Part shown: positions 44,864 to 53,457 of the stretch, piece after piece
Layout of the letters: each line of letters opens with the position of its first letter
How positions within the stretch are numbered: the first letter of the stretch is position 1
Assembly (NCBI GenBank): GCA_044361535.1
Contig: JBIKIQ010000007.1
Location: 1-64,000, forward strand
Source: UBA952 sp044361535
Lineage (GTDB): Bacteria; Bacteroidota; Bacteroidia; Flavobacteriales_D; Crocinitomicaceae
Direction: 5' to 3'
Length of the DNA stretch: 64,000 nt
Notes under the pieces: generated by a model
Seen by the model: the letters and a program-made list of their open reading frames with translations, nothing else
The model's database searches: none
Told to the model about the DNA's origin: nothing
Position numbers and translations under genes: made by a program

Positions 44864-45532
44864 GTGGGGAAGGATAAATTAAGACGATTTGCAATTGTAG
44901 AAAATTACGCCCATTTCATTCAGCCTGAATTAGGAGAGGAGTGCATTTATAAAGGAAAGTGGCGTTCTGATTTTTTTAAAAACGACAATCCAATCGTTGT
45001 TGAGATAGGATGTGGCAAAGGAGAATATACTGTTGGTTTGGCTCAGAGAAATCCATCAATTAATTACATTGGAGTAGATATAAAGGGAGCGAGGATGTAT
45101 ATAGGTGCTAAAGACTCTTTGGAAAAAGGATTGTCAAATGCGGCATTTTTAAGAACAAAAGTTGACTTCATTACAAAATCCTTTGAAAAGGATGAGGTTG
45201 ATGAAATTTGGTTGACATTTTCAGATCCCCAGCGAAAAAAACCAAATAAACGATTAACCTCTAAGGTTTTTATTGAAAGATATCGTCAAATTCTCAAATT
45301 AGGTGGTGTTGTTCATCTGAAAACTGATAGCGATATTCTATTTGAATTCACTGAAGAAGAGATACTTAATAACAACTATCCCGCAGAATTGATAAGTTGG
45401 AATATTTATCAGGATTTAGATAAACTATCCACACTTGAAGAAAAAGAAATTCTTCAAATCAAAACACATTACGAAAAATTGTTTTCGGCCATGGGAAGTA
45501 CAATTAAATACGCAAAGTTTCGAATATCTTGA
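44864..45532 (+). CDS. trmB: tRNA (guanine-46-N7)-methyltransferase
   Basis: 222-residue SAM-dependent enzyme that forms m7G46 in the tRNA variable loop. SAM motif I is NPIVVEIGCGKGEYTVGLA (about 41-59), and the signature following motif IV is LTFSDPQRKKPNKRLTSKVF, a variant of the usual FPDPWPKKRHxKRR. The start is GTG at 44864, chosen because MGKDKLRRFAIVEN gives the family N-terminus and no ATG fits. Confidence 0.94.
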   Translation: MGKDKLRRFAIVENYAHFIQPELGEECIYKGKWRSDFFKNDNPIVVEIGCGKGEYTVGLAQRNPSINYIGVDIKGARMYIGAKDSLEKGLSNAAFLRTKVDFITKSFEKDEVDEIWLTFSDPQRKKPNKRLTSKVFIERYRQILKLGGVVHLKTDSDILFEFTEEEILNNNYPAELISWNIYQDLDKLSTLEEKEILQIKTHYEKLFSAMGSTIKYAKFRIS

Positions 45533-45540
45533 ATTAATTC

Positions 45541-45548
45541 TATCTTTG
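45541..45548 (+). promoter_or_regulatory. -7 element of the metal-efflux operon, probably leaderless
   Basis: TATCTTTG ends 4 bases before the ATG at 45553 and 9 bases after the trmB stop. TTTCG at 45518-45522 lies 18 bases upstream and may be the -33 element. Confidence 0.6.
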
Positions 45549-45552
45549 ATAA

Positions 45553-45936
45553 ATGAGATTACTTGTTTTAATTCTTAGTTTCTATCTATTCCTTCTTTCG
45601 CTTGCACCGAATATGAAGGGTGTTGAGCTGCTAAAAATAGGACATTTAATGGAACATTATGAACTACATCAAGAACGTAATTCTGATTCTACTTTATTAA
45701 GTTTTATTAAAGAACATTACTTTAATTCTAGTATTGATTTTGAGAAGGAACATCAAGAAATGCCATTTAAGGTGAGTTCTTCTTTTTTAATTTCCATATT
45801 TATAGAAAATAAAGAAACCATTCAATTTCATCTATTTTCACCTTCTGAAAATAACAGGTCAAGTCAACCACTTGGTTTTCAGTCTTCGTATTTTTTTAAT
45901 ACTTCTTATTCCATCTGGAATCCTCCAAGAATGTAA
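45553..45936 (+). CDS. Small exported protein heading the metal-efflux operon
   Basis: 127 residues with a hydrophobic N-terminus (MRLLVLILSFYLFLLSLAPN). The mature part has several His and acidic residues (IGHLMEHYELHQERNSDS, KEHYFNSSIDFEKEHQEM) and no Cys, which could bind metal ions in the periplasm. Genes of this size and layout often precede CusA/CzcA pumps in Bacteroidota, but I know of no assigned function. It is separated from the pump gene by a 59-base gap containing a hairpin. Confidence 0.7.
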   Translation: MRLLVLILSFYLFLLSLAPNMKGVELLKIGHLMEHYELHQERNSDSTLLSFIKEHYFNSSIDFEKEHQEMPFKVSSSFLISIFIENKETIQFHLFSPSENNRSSQPLGFQSSYFFNTSYSIWNPPRM

Positions 45937-45971
45937 CTCATTTGGGCTTTTGCCCCGGATTTTTTTGAGTT
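45935..45971 (+). terminator. Hairpin/attenuator candidate between the small ORF and the pump gene
   Basis: GGGC-TTTT-GCCC (45944-45955) is followed by CGGATTTTTTT. An outer pair AACTCA (45935-45940) / TGAGTT (45966-45971) can enclose it. It lies inside the presumed operon, so partial termination may set pump levels. Confidence 0.45.
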
Positions 45972-45995
45972 TTTCACTTAATTCTTGGTTTTTAT

Positions 45996-48900
45996 ATGTT
46001 AAATCGAATTATTTTTTGGTCGATTCATAACAAATTAATTGTTGCGATTCTGACCTTTGTTTTAATAGTAGTTGGTATATTTTCTTTGAGAGAATTGCCC
46101 ATTGATGCAGTTCCTGACATTACCAATAATCAGGTTCAAATTATTACATCATCACCATCATCTGGTGCAGAGGATATTGAGCGACTAGTTACTTATCCTG
46201 TTGAACAGACAATGACGACAATATCTGGGATAGAAGAAATTAGATCATTTAGTCGTTTTGGTCTATCCGTTGTTACCATCGTTTTTAAAGAGGATATAGA
46301 TCCTTACTGGGCTCGTCAACAAGTTTCAGAACGATTAACAGAGGTGAAAAATCGAATTCCATTTGGATTTGGAGAGCCTACAATGGCACCTTTAAGTACG
46401 GGTTTAGGTGAAATCTACCAATATACAATTCGAGCTAAGAAAGGATTTGAAGCTGAATATGATGCTGTGAAATTGAGAACAATACAAGATTGGACAATAA
46501 GAAGACAATTAATGGGAGTTCCAGGGGTTGCTGATGTAAGTGGTTTTGGAGGTAAGTTGAAAAACTATGAGATAGCAATTGATCCAATTAAATTGAAATC
46601 ACATCAATTAACGATTTCTGATGTTTTCCATGCTATTGAAAAAAACAATGGAAACACTGGTGGGGCGTACATTGAACGTTACTCAATGACCACGTATATT
46701 AGAACTCAGGGAATGATTGAATCAATTTCTGACATTGAAAATATTCCATTAAAAGAGACAGAGGAAGGTATGCCTGTATTAGTGAAAAATATTGCGAAGG
46801 TTCAAACTGGAACGGCTGTTAGATATGGAGCGCTTACTTGGAATCAGGAAGGTGAGGCAGTAGGTGGGATTGTTTTAATGTTGAAAGGGGCAAATTCCTC
46901 AGAAGTTATTGATTTAGTCAAAGAAAGAATTGAACAAATTAAGAAAACCTTGCCTATTGGTGTTGAATTAGAGGTTTATTTGGATCGGACTAATCTTGTA
47001 AATAGGGCAATTTCCACGGTTACAACAAATTTAATTGAGGGGGCATTGATTGTAATTTTTGTTTTGGTTCTTTTGCTTGGTAATCTGAGAGCAGGTTTAA
47101 TTGTTGCATCTGTTATTCCTTTAGCAATGCTTTTTGCCATAACGTTAATGCAATTGTTTGGAGTTTCAGGGAATTTAATGAGTTTGGGTGCGCTTGATTT
47201 TGGTTTAATTGTCGACGGCGCTGTTATAATTGTTGAATCTACATTGCATCTTCTTCATCGACATAGTAATAAGCGATTAAATCAATCAGAAATGGATAAT
47301 GAAGTATACTCTTCTGCATCTCGATATAGCAAGAGTGCTGTTTTTGGTCAAATAATAATCTTGGTTGTTTACCTACCGATTTTGGCCTTAGTGGGTATCG
47401 AAGGTAAAATGTTCAAACCCATGGCGCAAACCGTAATGTTTGCAATTCTCGGAGCTTTAATTTTATCATTGACTTATATACCGATGGTGTCATCATTGTT
47501 TCTCTCAAAGCAAATAAGGAAAGATAAAACGATAAGTGATCGAATAATAGATGTGTTTAAGAAATTTTATAAACCGGCTTTAAGAAAAGTTATTCGGTTA
47601 AATAAAATTGCAATTCTTTCAATTATTGGATTATTGTTTTTGAGTGTATATTTATTTCAAAATATAGGTGCCGAGTTCATTCCATCACTAGATGAAGGTG
47701 ATTTTGCTGTTGAAACAAGATTAATAACAGGATCTAGTTTAAGTAAAACTATAGAAACAACAACAAAAGCTTCTGATTTGATTCTAAAAGAATTTCCAGA
47801 GGTAAAATCTGTTATCGGAAAAATTGGAACCGCTGAAATTCCAACAGACCCAATGCCAATTGAGGCCTGTGATTTGATGATAATCTTGAAAGACAAGAAT
47901 GAGTGGGTTAGTGCATCAACAAGGGATGATTTAGCAAACAAAATGCAATTGAGGCTAGAACAGAAATTCCCCGGGGTATCTTTTGGTTTTCAGCAGCCAA
48001 TTCAAATGAGATTCAATGAATTAATGACAGGTGCCAAACAAGATGTAGTTGTAAAAGTCTATGGTGAGGATTTTGATGATTTATCAAATTATGCAACTAA
48101 AATTGGATCATTGGCAAAGGGGATTGAAGGCGTGCAAGATGTATATGTAGAGGAAATGAGTGGACTACCTCAAATGATAATTCAATACAATAGGGAAGCT
48201 ATTGCCAAATATCAAGTTAGCATAGAAGAAATTAATAATGCCATAAATGTCGGTTTTGCTGGTCAAGCGGCAGGATTGGTTTTTGAAGGTGAAAAACGTT
48301 TTGATTTGGTTGTAAAACTAGATTCAAATTCTCGGCAAACACCTGAGGACATTAAACAATTAACCGTTACAACAGCATCGGGCAAGCAAATTCCTTTAAA
48401 TGAAGTTGCTGAAGTAACCGTTCAAAATGGACCTAATCAAATTCAACGTGATGATGCTAAACGAAGAATCATCGTAGGTTTCAACGTGCGTGGTCGAGAT
48501 GTAGAAAGTATTGTAAAGGAACTTAAAGAGAAAATGGATAGGCAAATAAAAATGAAACCCGGATATTACTCTACTTTCGGTGGCACCTTTAAAAATTTAG
48601 AAAATGCACGTTCAAGATTGATGATAGCCGTTCCTGCTGCGCTCTTACTGATATTTTTCTTGTTGTATTTAACATTTAATTCACTTCTTCAAGCTACATT
48701 AATTTTTACAGCAATTCCTTTGGCTTCAATAGGAGGAGTAATAGCTTTATGGATAAGGGATATGCCTTTTTCAATTTCTGCAGGCGTTGGTTTTATTGCC
48801 TTATTTGGAGTGGCTGTATTAAATGGAATTGTGCTGATTTCAGAATTTAATTCTTTAATGAAAAGTCGGAAAATAAACACGTTGCGAGTTGTTTTACGAG

Positions 48901-50333
48901 GCACCGAAAATAGACTTCGGCCTGTACTTTTAACCGCATTTGTTGCTTCATTAGGTTTTTTACCAATGGCATTGTCTCATGGAAGTGGGGCAGAGGTTCA
49001 AAAACCTTTAGCTACCGTGGTTATTGGTGGATTAGTTACTGCAACTGTTTTAACATTATTTATTCTTCCTGTTTTCTATTTGTTATCACAAAAAATAGCA
49101 ATCCGAAAAAGTTTATTTATTAGCGCTGTATTGATACTCCCTAATCTTGCATTCTCTCAAGCTAACCTTACTCTTGAGGATTTTTTGGATTCAGCCAAAG
49201 AAAATAACTCCTATTTGAATTATTTAAAGATAAATTCTGAAAAAGAACTACTCAAAGGTAAAACGGTCTTAATGCCAAAGACGCAGGCAAGTTTTATGGT
49301 AGGTCAGTTTAATTCTTATTATGCATTTGATAACAACCTTACATTATCGCAATCCATTCCTTATCCAACTTTATTTAAAGAAGAAAGAAAATTGGGAGAA
49401 ATCAAATCAAAAAGTGCACAAACAGATATTGAGGTTGCTTGGTTTGAATTGAAGATGAAAATTTCTCATCAAATTGATAAGTATTATTATACGAAAGCGA
49501 AAATTAAAATCCTGCAAAAGCAGGACTCACTTTTATCTGAAATAATTGAAAAAATTCGAGTACAAAAGAACGTTCAAGATATTACTAAGTATGAGGTTTC
49601 ATTAGCTCAAACACGAAAAAAAATAGTAGAAAATCAGCTTTTAAAGCTACATATTGATTTAGAAAACAATAAAATTCAAATTCAAGAATTAACGCAGTTG
49701 AAAAATCCAGAATTTAACATTGAAGAGGTTGAATATTCAATGAAATCTATAGTTTTAAATAATCATGATACTTCATGGGTTAATCATCCGGTAATTAATA
49801 AACATGAACAGAATAAAAAGATAATTCAACAAGAATCTCAGGTAAATAGAGCAAGACATCTACCAGAATTTACGTTTTCTTATTTTAATCAATCGTTGGT
49901 GGGGGTTCAAAATGTCAATGGAGTTGATACTGAATTTGATCCACGCAATCGATTTCAAGGTATACAAATTGGAGTTGATTTTTCCCTATTCAACAAAGGT
50001 TACAAGAATTTACAAAGAACCAAAGATCTCGAAGTACAGGAACAAATCCTACAATCTTCCCAACAATACAATCTATTAAATTCCAAAATAGAATTATTAA
50101 AAAATCAATATCGTGAATGCCTTATTAGTTTGGAACTATTTGAATCACAAATATTGCCAGAAACAAATTTAATGCAAGAAGAAGCTAAATTGGTTTGGCA
50201 AACAGGTGGGATGTCGTTGGTGGATTTTTTTCAATTAAAAGAAATGGTATTTAAAACAGAAAATGAGTATTTAGATATAAAACACAAAATCAATCAATTG
50301 GTGATTGAATACAATTGGTTAACCTTAAAATAA
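45996..50333 (+). CDS. CusA/CzcA-type RND metal-efflux pump fused to a TolC-like outer-membrane factor
   Basis: 1445 residues. Residues 1 to about 1035 are a complete heavy-metal RND pump: N-terminal helix, PIDAVPDITNNQVQIITSSP, two porter loops, and the proton-relay helix GALDFGLIVDGAVIIVEST with its two conserved Asp; the second half has SLDEGDFAVETRLITGSS and PLASIGGVIALWIRDMPFSI. Residues about 1036-1056 (SLFISAVLILPNLAFSQA) look like a signal peptide, and the rest (about 1060-1445) is a TolC-family coiled-coil/barrel protein beginning LTLEDFLDSAKENNSYLNYL. Such pumps export Cu(I)/Ag(I) or Zn/Co/Cd; the metal cannot be fixed from this. The reading frame is continuous; fusions of this type are known in Bacteroidota. 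Confidence 0.94.
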   Translation: MLNRIIFWSIHNKLIVAILTFVLIVVGIFSLRELPIDAVPDITNNQVQIITSSPSSGAEDIERLVTYPVEQTMTTISGIEEIRSFSRFGLSVVTIVFKEDIDPYWARQQVSERLTEVKNRIPFGFGEPTMAPLSTGLGEIYQYTIRAKKGFEAEYDAVKLRTIQDWTIRRQLMGVPGVADVSGFGGKLKNYEIAIDPIKLKSHQLTISDVFHAIEKNNGNTGGAYIERYSMTTYIRTQGMIESISDIENIPLKETEEGMPVLVKNIAKVQTGTAVRYGALTWNQEGEAVGGIVLMLKGANSSEVIDLVKERIEQIKKTLPIGVELEVYLDRTNLVNRAISTVTTNLIEGALIVIFVLVLLLGNLRAGLIVASVIPLAMLFAITLMQLFGVSGNLMSLGALDFGLIVDGAVIIVESTLHLLHRHSNKRLNQSEMDNEVYSSASRYSKSAVFGQIIILVVYLPILALVGIEGKMFKPMAQTVMFAILGALILSLTYIPMVSSLFLSKQIRKDKTISDRIIDVFKKFYKPALRKVIRLNKIAILSIIGLLFLSVYLFQNIGAEFIPSLDEGDFAVETRLITGSSLSKTIETTTKASDLILKEFPEVKSVIGKIGTAEIPTDPMPIEACDLMIILKDKNEWVSASTRDDLANKMQLRLEQKFPGVSFGFQQPIQMRFNELMTGAKQDVVVKVYGEDFDDLSNYATKIGSLAKGIEGVQDVYVEEMSGLPQMIIQYNREAIAKYQVSIEEINNAINVGFAGQAAGLVFEGEKRFDLVVKLDSNSRQTPEDIKQLTVTTASGKQIPLNEVAEVTVQNGPNQIQRDDAKRRIIVGFNVRGRDVESIVKELKEKMDRQIKMKPGYYSTFGGTFKNLENARSRLMIAVPAALLLIFFLLYLTFNSLLQATLIFTAIPLASIGGVIALWIRDMPFSISAGVGFIALFGVAVLNGIVLISEFNSLMKSRKINTLRVVLRGTENRLRPVLLTAFVASLGFLPMALSHGSGAEVQKPLATVVIGGLVTATVLTLFILPVFYLLSQKIAIRKSLFISAVLILPNLAFSQANLTLEDFLDSAKENNSYLNYLKINSEKELLKGKTVLMPKTQASFMVGQFNSYYAFDNNLTLSQSIPYPTLFKEERKLGEIKSKSAQTDIEVAWFELKMKISHQIDKYYYTKAKIKILQKQDSLLSEIIEKIRVQKNVQDITKYEVSLAQTRKKIVENQLLKLHIDLENNKIQIQELTQLKNPEFNIEEVEYSMKSIVLNNHDTSWVNHPVINKHEQNKKIIQQESQVNRARHLPEFTFSYFNQSLVGVQNVNGVDTEFDPRNRFQGIQIGVDFSLFNKGYKNLQRTKDLEVQEQILQSSQQYNLLNSKIELLKNQYRECLISLELFESQILPETNLMQEEAKLVWQTGGMSLVDFFQLKEMVFKTENEYLDIKHKINQLVIEYNWLTLK

Positions 50334-50339
50334 CAAGAC

Positions 50340-51485
50340 ATGAAAACAATTATAGTTATTAGCATTTTATTGGTTCTTTTTTCTTGTTCAGAAAACGATA
50401 AACAAGTAATTCAACCTAGAATTCAACAGTCAAAATCAATAATTCTATCCAAAAAACAACTTAATGATTTTAAAATTATTATGACTGTTCCGGAGGTAAG
50501 GTCTATCGGACTATCAATATATGCTAACGGAAAAATTGAAATTCCACCAATGAATAAAACTTTTATTACCGTGCCATTTGGTGGATTTGTAAAATCAATC
50601 AAAGTATTGGACGGTGATCTAGTCAAAAAAGGAGAAGAATTACTAACAATTGAACACCCTGATATTATTCAACTACAACAAGAATACCTCGAGATCTATG
50701 CAAATATGGAATATTTAAAATCAGAGGTAGAACGTATGGAGGTTTTAGTGAAAAATGAAGCTGGCAGTCTAAAAAATCTTCAAGTAGCAAAGTCAAATTA
50801 CAATGTCTCAAAAGCTAAATTATCTGGTTTAAAGATCAAATTAGAAATGGCAGATGTGAGTATTAAAAAACTAAATAACGGAGATATACAACGAAGAATT
50901 GCCATAGTTGCACCTTTTGATGGTGTTGTTACTAAGATTATGTCCAATGTAGGTGAGTATGCGGCAGAAACATCAAATCTCATGGAAATTATTGATTTGA
51001 AGCATTCGCATGCTGAAGTTTATGTTTTTGAAAAAGATGCTAATTTTATTCAGGTTGGACAAAAGGTAAAACTAAAAACAGTGGATAATCTTAGAGAAAT
51101 TAGTGCAACTGTATATTTGGTTGGTAAAGAAGTAGGCAAAGATCGAACGATAAAAGTGCATTGTCATCTGGAGAAGGAAAACGAGGCTTTTGTTCCGGGT
51201 ACATTTTTTAAAGCGACTATTTTGACAAATCCAACAAATTTACTTACCTTAGATTCTGAAGCTTTCGTAAAAATTCAAAATAAAGACGCCATTTTTGTTT
51301 TGAATAATGCGAAAGGTGATAACTATGAATTTAAACCTTTTTTTGTGCGAATATTGAAACAAGATGCGGGCAAAATAGCCTTTGAATTTATAAATAAAAA
51401 ACCTAGTAATAATTCAAGGGTTGTTAGTAAAGAGACATTTGAAGTGCTATCAACCTATTTAAAATCTGCAGCAAATGAAGAATAA
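50340..51485 (+). CDS. RND efflux periplasmic adaptor, CusB/CzcB type, lipoprotein
   Basis: 381 residues with a lipobox (LVLFSCSEND, Cys16). The membrane-fusion layout is visible: barrel-sandwich half (VPFGGFVKSIKVLDGDLVKK), a short helical hairpin (about 105-165), the second lipoyl half (IAIVAPFDGVVTKIMSNVGE), then beta-barrel and membrane-proximal domains. The adaptor links pump and outer-membrane factor across the periplasm. It begins 6 bases after the pump stop. No CusB-type Met-rich N-terminus or CzcB C-terminal His domain is present, so metal selectivity is not resolved. Confidence 0.93.
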   Translation: MKTIIVISILLVLFSCSENDKQVIQPRIQQSKSIILSKKQLNDFKIIMTVPEVRSIGLSIYANGKIEIPPMNKTFITVPFGGFVKSIKVLDGDLVKKGEELLTIEHPDIIQLQQEYLEIYANMEYLKSEVERMEVLVKNEAGSLKNLQVAKSNYNVSKAKLSGLKIKLEMADVSIKKLNNGDIQRRIAIVAPFDGVVTKIMSNVGEYAAETSNLMEIIDLKHSHAEVYVFEKDANFIQVGQKVKLKTVDNLREISATVYLVGKEVGKDRTIKVHCHLEKENEAFVPGTFFKATILTNPTNLLTLDSEAFVKIQNKDAIFVLNNAKGDNYEFKPFFVRILKQDAGKIAFEFINKKPSNNSRVVSKETFEVLSTYLKSAANEE

Positions 51486-51954
51486 CAAATTTAATTCCGT
51501 ATTGCTTTTTACATTTTTTTTAGTTTCGAGTATGTTTATTTTTCAATCATGCGAGAAGGAGGATGAAGGTTGTGATGATGATAATATCAGTATAGCCGGA
51601 GATGATGAAAGTCATAATGCGGGTCAAAATTGCATGCAGTGTCATTACGATGGCGGAGAGGGTGAAGGTTGTTTTGTGGTAGCAGGAACAGTTTATGACA
51701 GTTTACAAATAAACACCAAATCAAGTGGGACAATTGAGTTTTATACAGAACCCAATGGTCAAGGACAGAAGGTTAAAACTGTAGCAATTGATACAAAAGG
51801 TAATTTTTTCACCACAGATATATTTAATCTAGAAGGTCTTTATCCTGTTGCTGTAGGAACGAATGGATCAAAACAATACATGGGAAGTGCGCTCACTTCA
51901 GGCCAGTGTAATAGTTGCCATGGTGTATCAACCAATAAAATTTGGGTAAACTAA
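51475..51954 (+). CDS. Small lipoprotein with two CxxCH heme-c motifs
   Basis: 159 residues with a lipobox (FIFQSC, Cys26). Two heme-c attachment motifs are present: CMQCH at 53-57 and CNSCH at 145-149. Between them is a beta-rich segment (GTVYDSLQINTKSSGTIEFY, then NLEGLYPVAVGTNGSKQYMG) resembling a carboxypeptidase-regulatory-like fold. It overlaps the adaptor gene by 11 bases, so it is tied to the efflux operon. Function is unknown; envelope electron transfer or metal-redox chemistry is suggested. CxxCH pairs could instead bind metal without heme. Confidence 0.8.
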   Translation: MKNNKFNSVLLFTFFLVSSMFIFQSCEKEDEGCDDDNISIAGDDESHNAGQNCMQCHYDGGEGEGCFVVAGTVYDSLQINTKSSGTIEFYTEPNGQGQKVKTVAIDTKGNFFTTDIFNLEGLYPVAVGTNGSKQYMGSALTSGQCNSCHGVSTNKIWVN

Positions 51955-51985
51955 ACGAATTCTAAAATCTGATTTCTTTACGATT

Positions 51986-52375
51986 TTATTTTTCAGGCAA
52001 ACTATTTTTCGGAGTGTTGCCTCCATGTTTATTGAAAGCGTTCTCCTTTCTTTTTTCACTTTCAATCATTTCTTCAATCGTTTTTTCTTGGTTTCTAACG
52101 TACATATCATGCCATGCAATTGTTGCAGAGGGGATTACATCGGTAAAAGGCATGATCTCCTCAAAAAATGTAAATCCGGCCCATTTTAACTTTTTATTGA
52201 AGAATATGTAGACCAAAATAGCTGATATTGGTGCGATTGCAACATCCGTAAATTCTGCTAAACCGGGAATTAAATAAGACAAATAACCCAACAAATCAAT
52301 CCCAATGGCAATCATTAATCTAGATTGTTTTTCCACTTCGAATTTCTTTTTCAGTTTTTCAATTTTAGTTGACAT
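51986..52375 (-). CDS. Small membrane protein of unknown function
   Basis: 129 residues. It has an N-terminal basic helix (MSTKIEKLKKKFEVEKQSRL), two hydrophobic segments (LMIAIGIDLLGYLSYLIPGL and VAIAPISAILVYIFF), and a charged C-terminal tail. I recognise no named family with confidence. Probably an inner-membrane protein with both ends cytoplasmic. It is convergent with the heme lipoprotein gene. Confidence 0.65.
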   Translation of the reverse strand: MSTKIEKLKKKFEVEKQSRLMIAIGIDLLGYLSYLIPGLAEFTDVAIAPISAILVYIFFNKKLKWAGFTFFEEIMPFTDVIPSATIAWHDMYVRNQEKTIEEMIESEKRKENAFNKHGGNTPKNSLPEK

Positions 52376-52494
52376 AGGAGCGATTTAATTACTAATATTT
52401 TCATCGAATTAAAAACAAGTGATAGCACAAAAGTTACATCCCTTCAAAGTTCTTTAATAGAAATTAACAACTATAAATGAGAATGTTAATAGGC

Positions 52495-52815
52495 TTATTT
52501 AGCGTTATCTGAAGCTTCTTTTTGTTTGCATTTTTCGTCTAACTTGGAAAACCAAGCGTCATTTTCTTTTGCGTATTTACTCTCATCACCTCGAATTTTG
52601 TAAAATTCTTTCAAATCAGGATACATTTCTTTGGTTACTTTCTTAAAACAATCACAATCCCAATTGTCACTTTCTTTAAATCCTTCGCACATGATTTGAA
52701 GTTGCTTTTCAGCTGCACCGTCTTTTTCTTTCCAATCTTCACTTGGAGTATCTTCACAAGAAGTAAAAATTAAAAGACCTAAGCATAAATTTGATAAATA
52801 AAATATTTTTTTCAT
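52495..52815 (-). CDS. Small lipoprotein of unknown function
   Basis: 106 residues with a lipobox (LLIFTSCEDT, Cys20). The mature part is highly charged with four further Cys (IMCEGFKESDNWDCDCFKKV, KLDEKCKQKE), perhaps disulphide-bonded. No family recognised. It has its own -7 element (52844-52837) and is divergent from the chalcone-isomerase-like gene. Confidence 0.7.
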   Translation of the reverse strand: MKKIFYLSNLCLGLLIFTSCEDTPSEDWKEKDGAAEKQLQIMCEGFKESDNWDCDCFKKVTKEMYPDLKEFYKIRGDESKYAKENDAWFSKLDEKCKQKEASDNAK

Positions 52816-52836
52816 GATTGTTATTGTTTACATTTT

Positions 52837-52844
52837 CAAAGATA
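52837..52844 (-). promoter_or_regulatory. -7 element of the 52815 lipoprotein
   Basis: TATCTTTG on the - strand, 21 bases before the ATG. No clear -33 TTG. Confidence 0.5.
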
Positions 52845-52852
52845 ATTTTTTT

Positions 52853-52873
52853 GATTAATTTAGAGCATTAATC
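52853..52873. promoter_or_regulatory. Dyad between divergent genes, possible operator
   Basis: GATTAAT at 52853-52859 and ATTAATC at 52867-52873 form a perfect 7-bp inverted repeat with a 7-base spacer, centred between the lipoprotein promoter and the + strand ATG at 52894. Such symmetry suits a dimeric regulator; AT-richness makes chance plausible. Confidence 0.35.
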
Positions 52874-52893
52874 ACAAATTTATTTATAGAATT

Positions 52894-53457
52894 ATGAAAT
52901 TATTTTTCGCACTCAGTTTCTTATTCATTGGTTCATTATTTCTTAAAGCGCAAGAAACTATAACAGTTGATGGTGTTTCATTAGCTAAAAAAGTTTCTGT
53001 TGATGGCACTAGTTTGGTTTATAACGGTGCAGGTACTAGATCTAAATATGGTTTTAAACTTTACGTAGGTGCACTTTATTTAAAGAGACCTTCCATGGAT
53101 GCTAATAAGATTATCAATGATGATTTGGCAATGGCAATGCATATTCACATTATTTCTGATAAAGTGACGCGAGAAAAGTTTTTGGAGACTGTAAGTGAAG
53201 GATTTAGTTCGGCTTCTCATGGCAAAGCGACAGAAGCACAAAAAGCAACCTTGAAAGGTTTTTTCTCAGATCCGTTTAAGAAAGGCGATAAAATTCGTTT
53301 GGAATATGTTTCGGGATCTGGTGTCAAAGTATATAAAAACGGAGTATATAAAGGGGTTGTTGCAGGACTTGAATTTAAAAAAGCATTGTTTTCAATTTGG
53401 TTAGGAACCAAACCACCTAGCGCAGATTTGAAAAACAAATTACTCGGAAAAGTATAA
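52894..53457 (+). CDS. Exported chalcone-isomerase-like protein
   Basis: 187 residues with a signal peptide (MKLFFALSFLFIGSLFLKAQ). The domain (about 22-187) matches the bacterial chalcone-isomerase-like family: RSKYGFKLYVGALYLKRPSM, a helical middle, and KVYKNGVYKGVVAGLEFKKA ending in a LFSIWLGTKPPS segment. Bacterial members are periplasmic and not proven to be isomerases; fatty-acid or lipid binding is suspected. It is monocistronic. Confidence 0.88.
   Translation: MKLFFALSFLFIGSLFLKAQETITVDGVSLAKKVSVDGTSLVYNGAGTRSKYGFKLYVGALYLKRPSMDANKIINDDLAMAMHIHIISDKVTREKFLETVSEGFSSASHGKATEAQKATLKGFFSDPFKKGDKIRLEYVSGSGVKVYKNGVYKGVVAGLEFKKALFSIWLGTKPPSADLKNKLLGKV

Noticed and set aside
51963..51988. 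TAAAATC/GATTTTA inverted repeat between the heme lipoprotein and the convergent membrane-protein gene
   Set aside because: An A/T-only 7-bp stem with a 12-base loop that runs into the neighbouring stop codon; expected by chance at this base composition.
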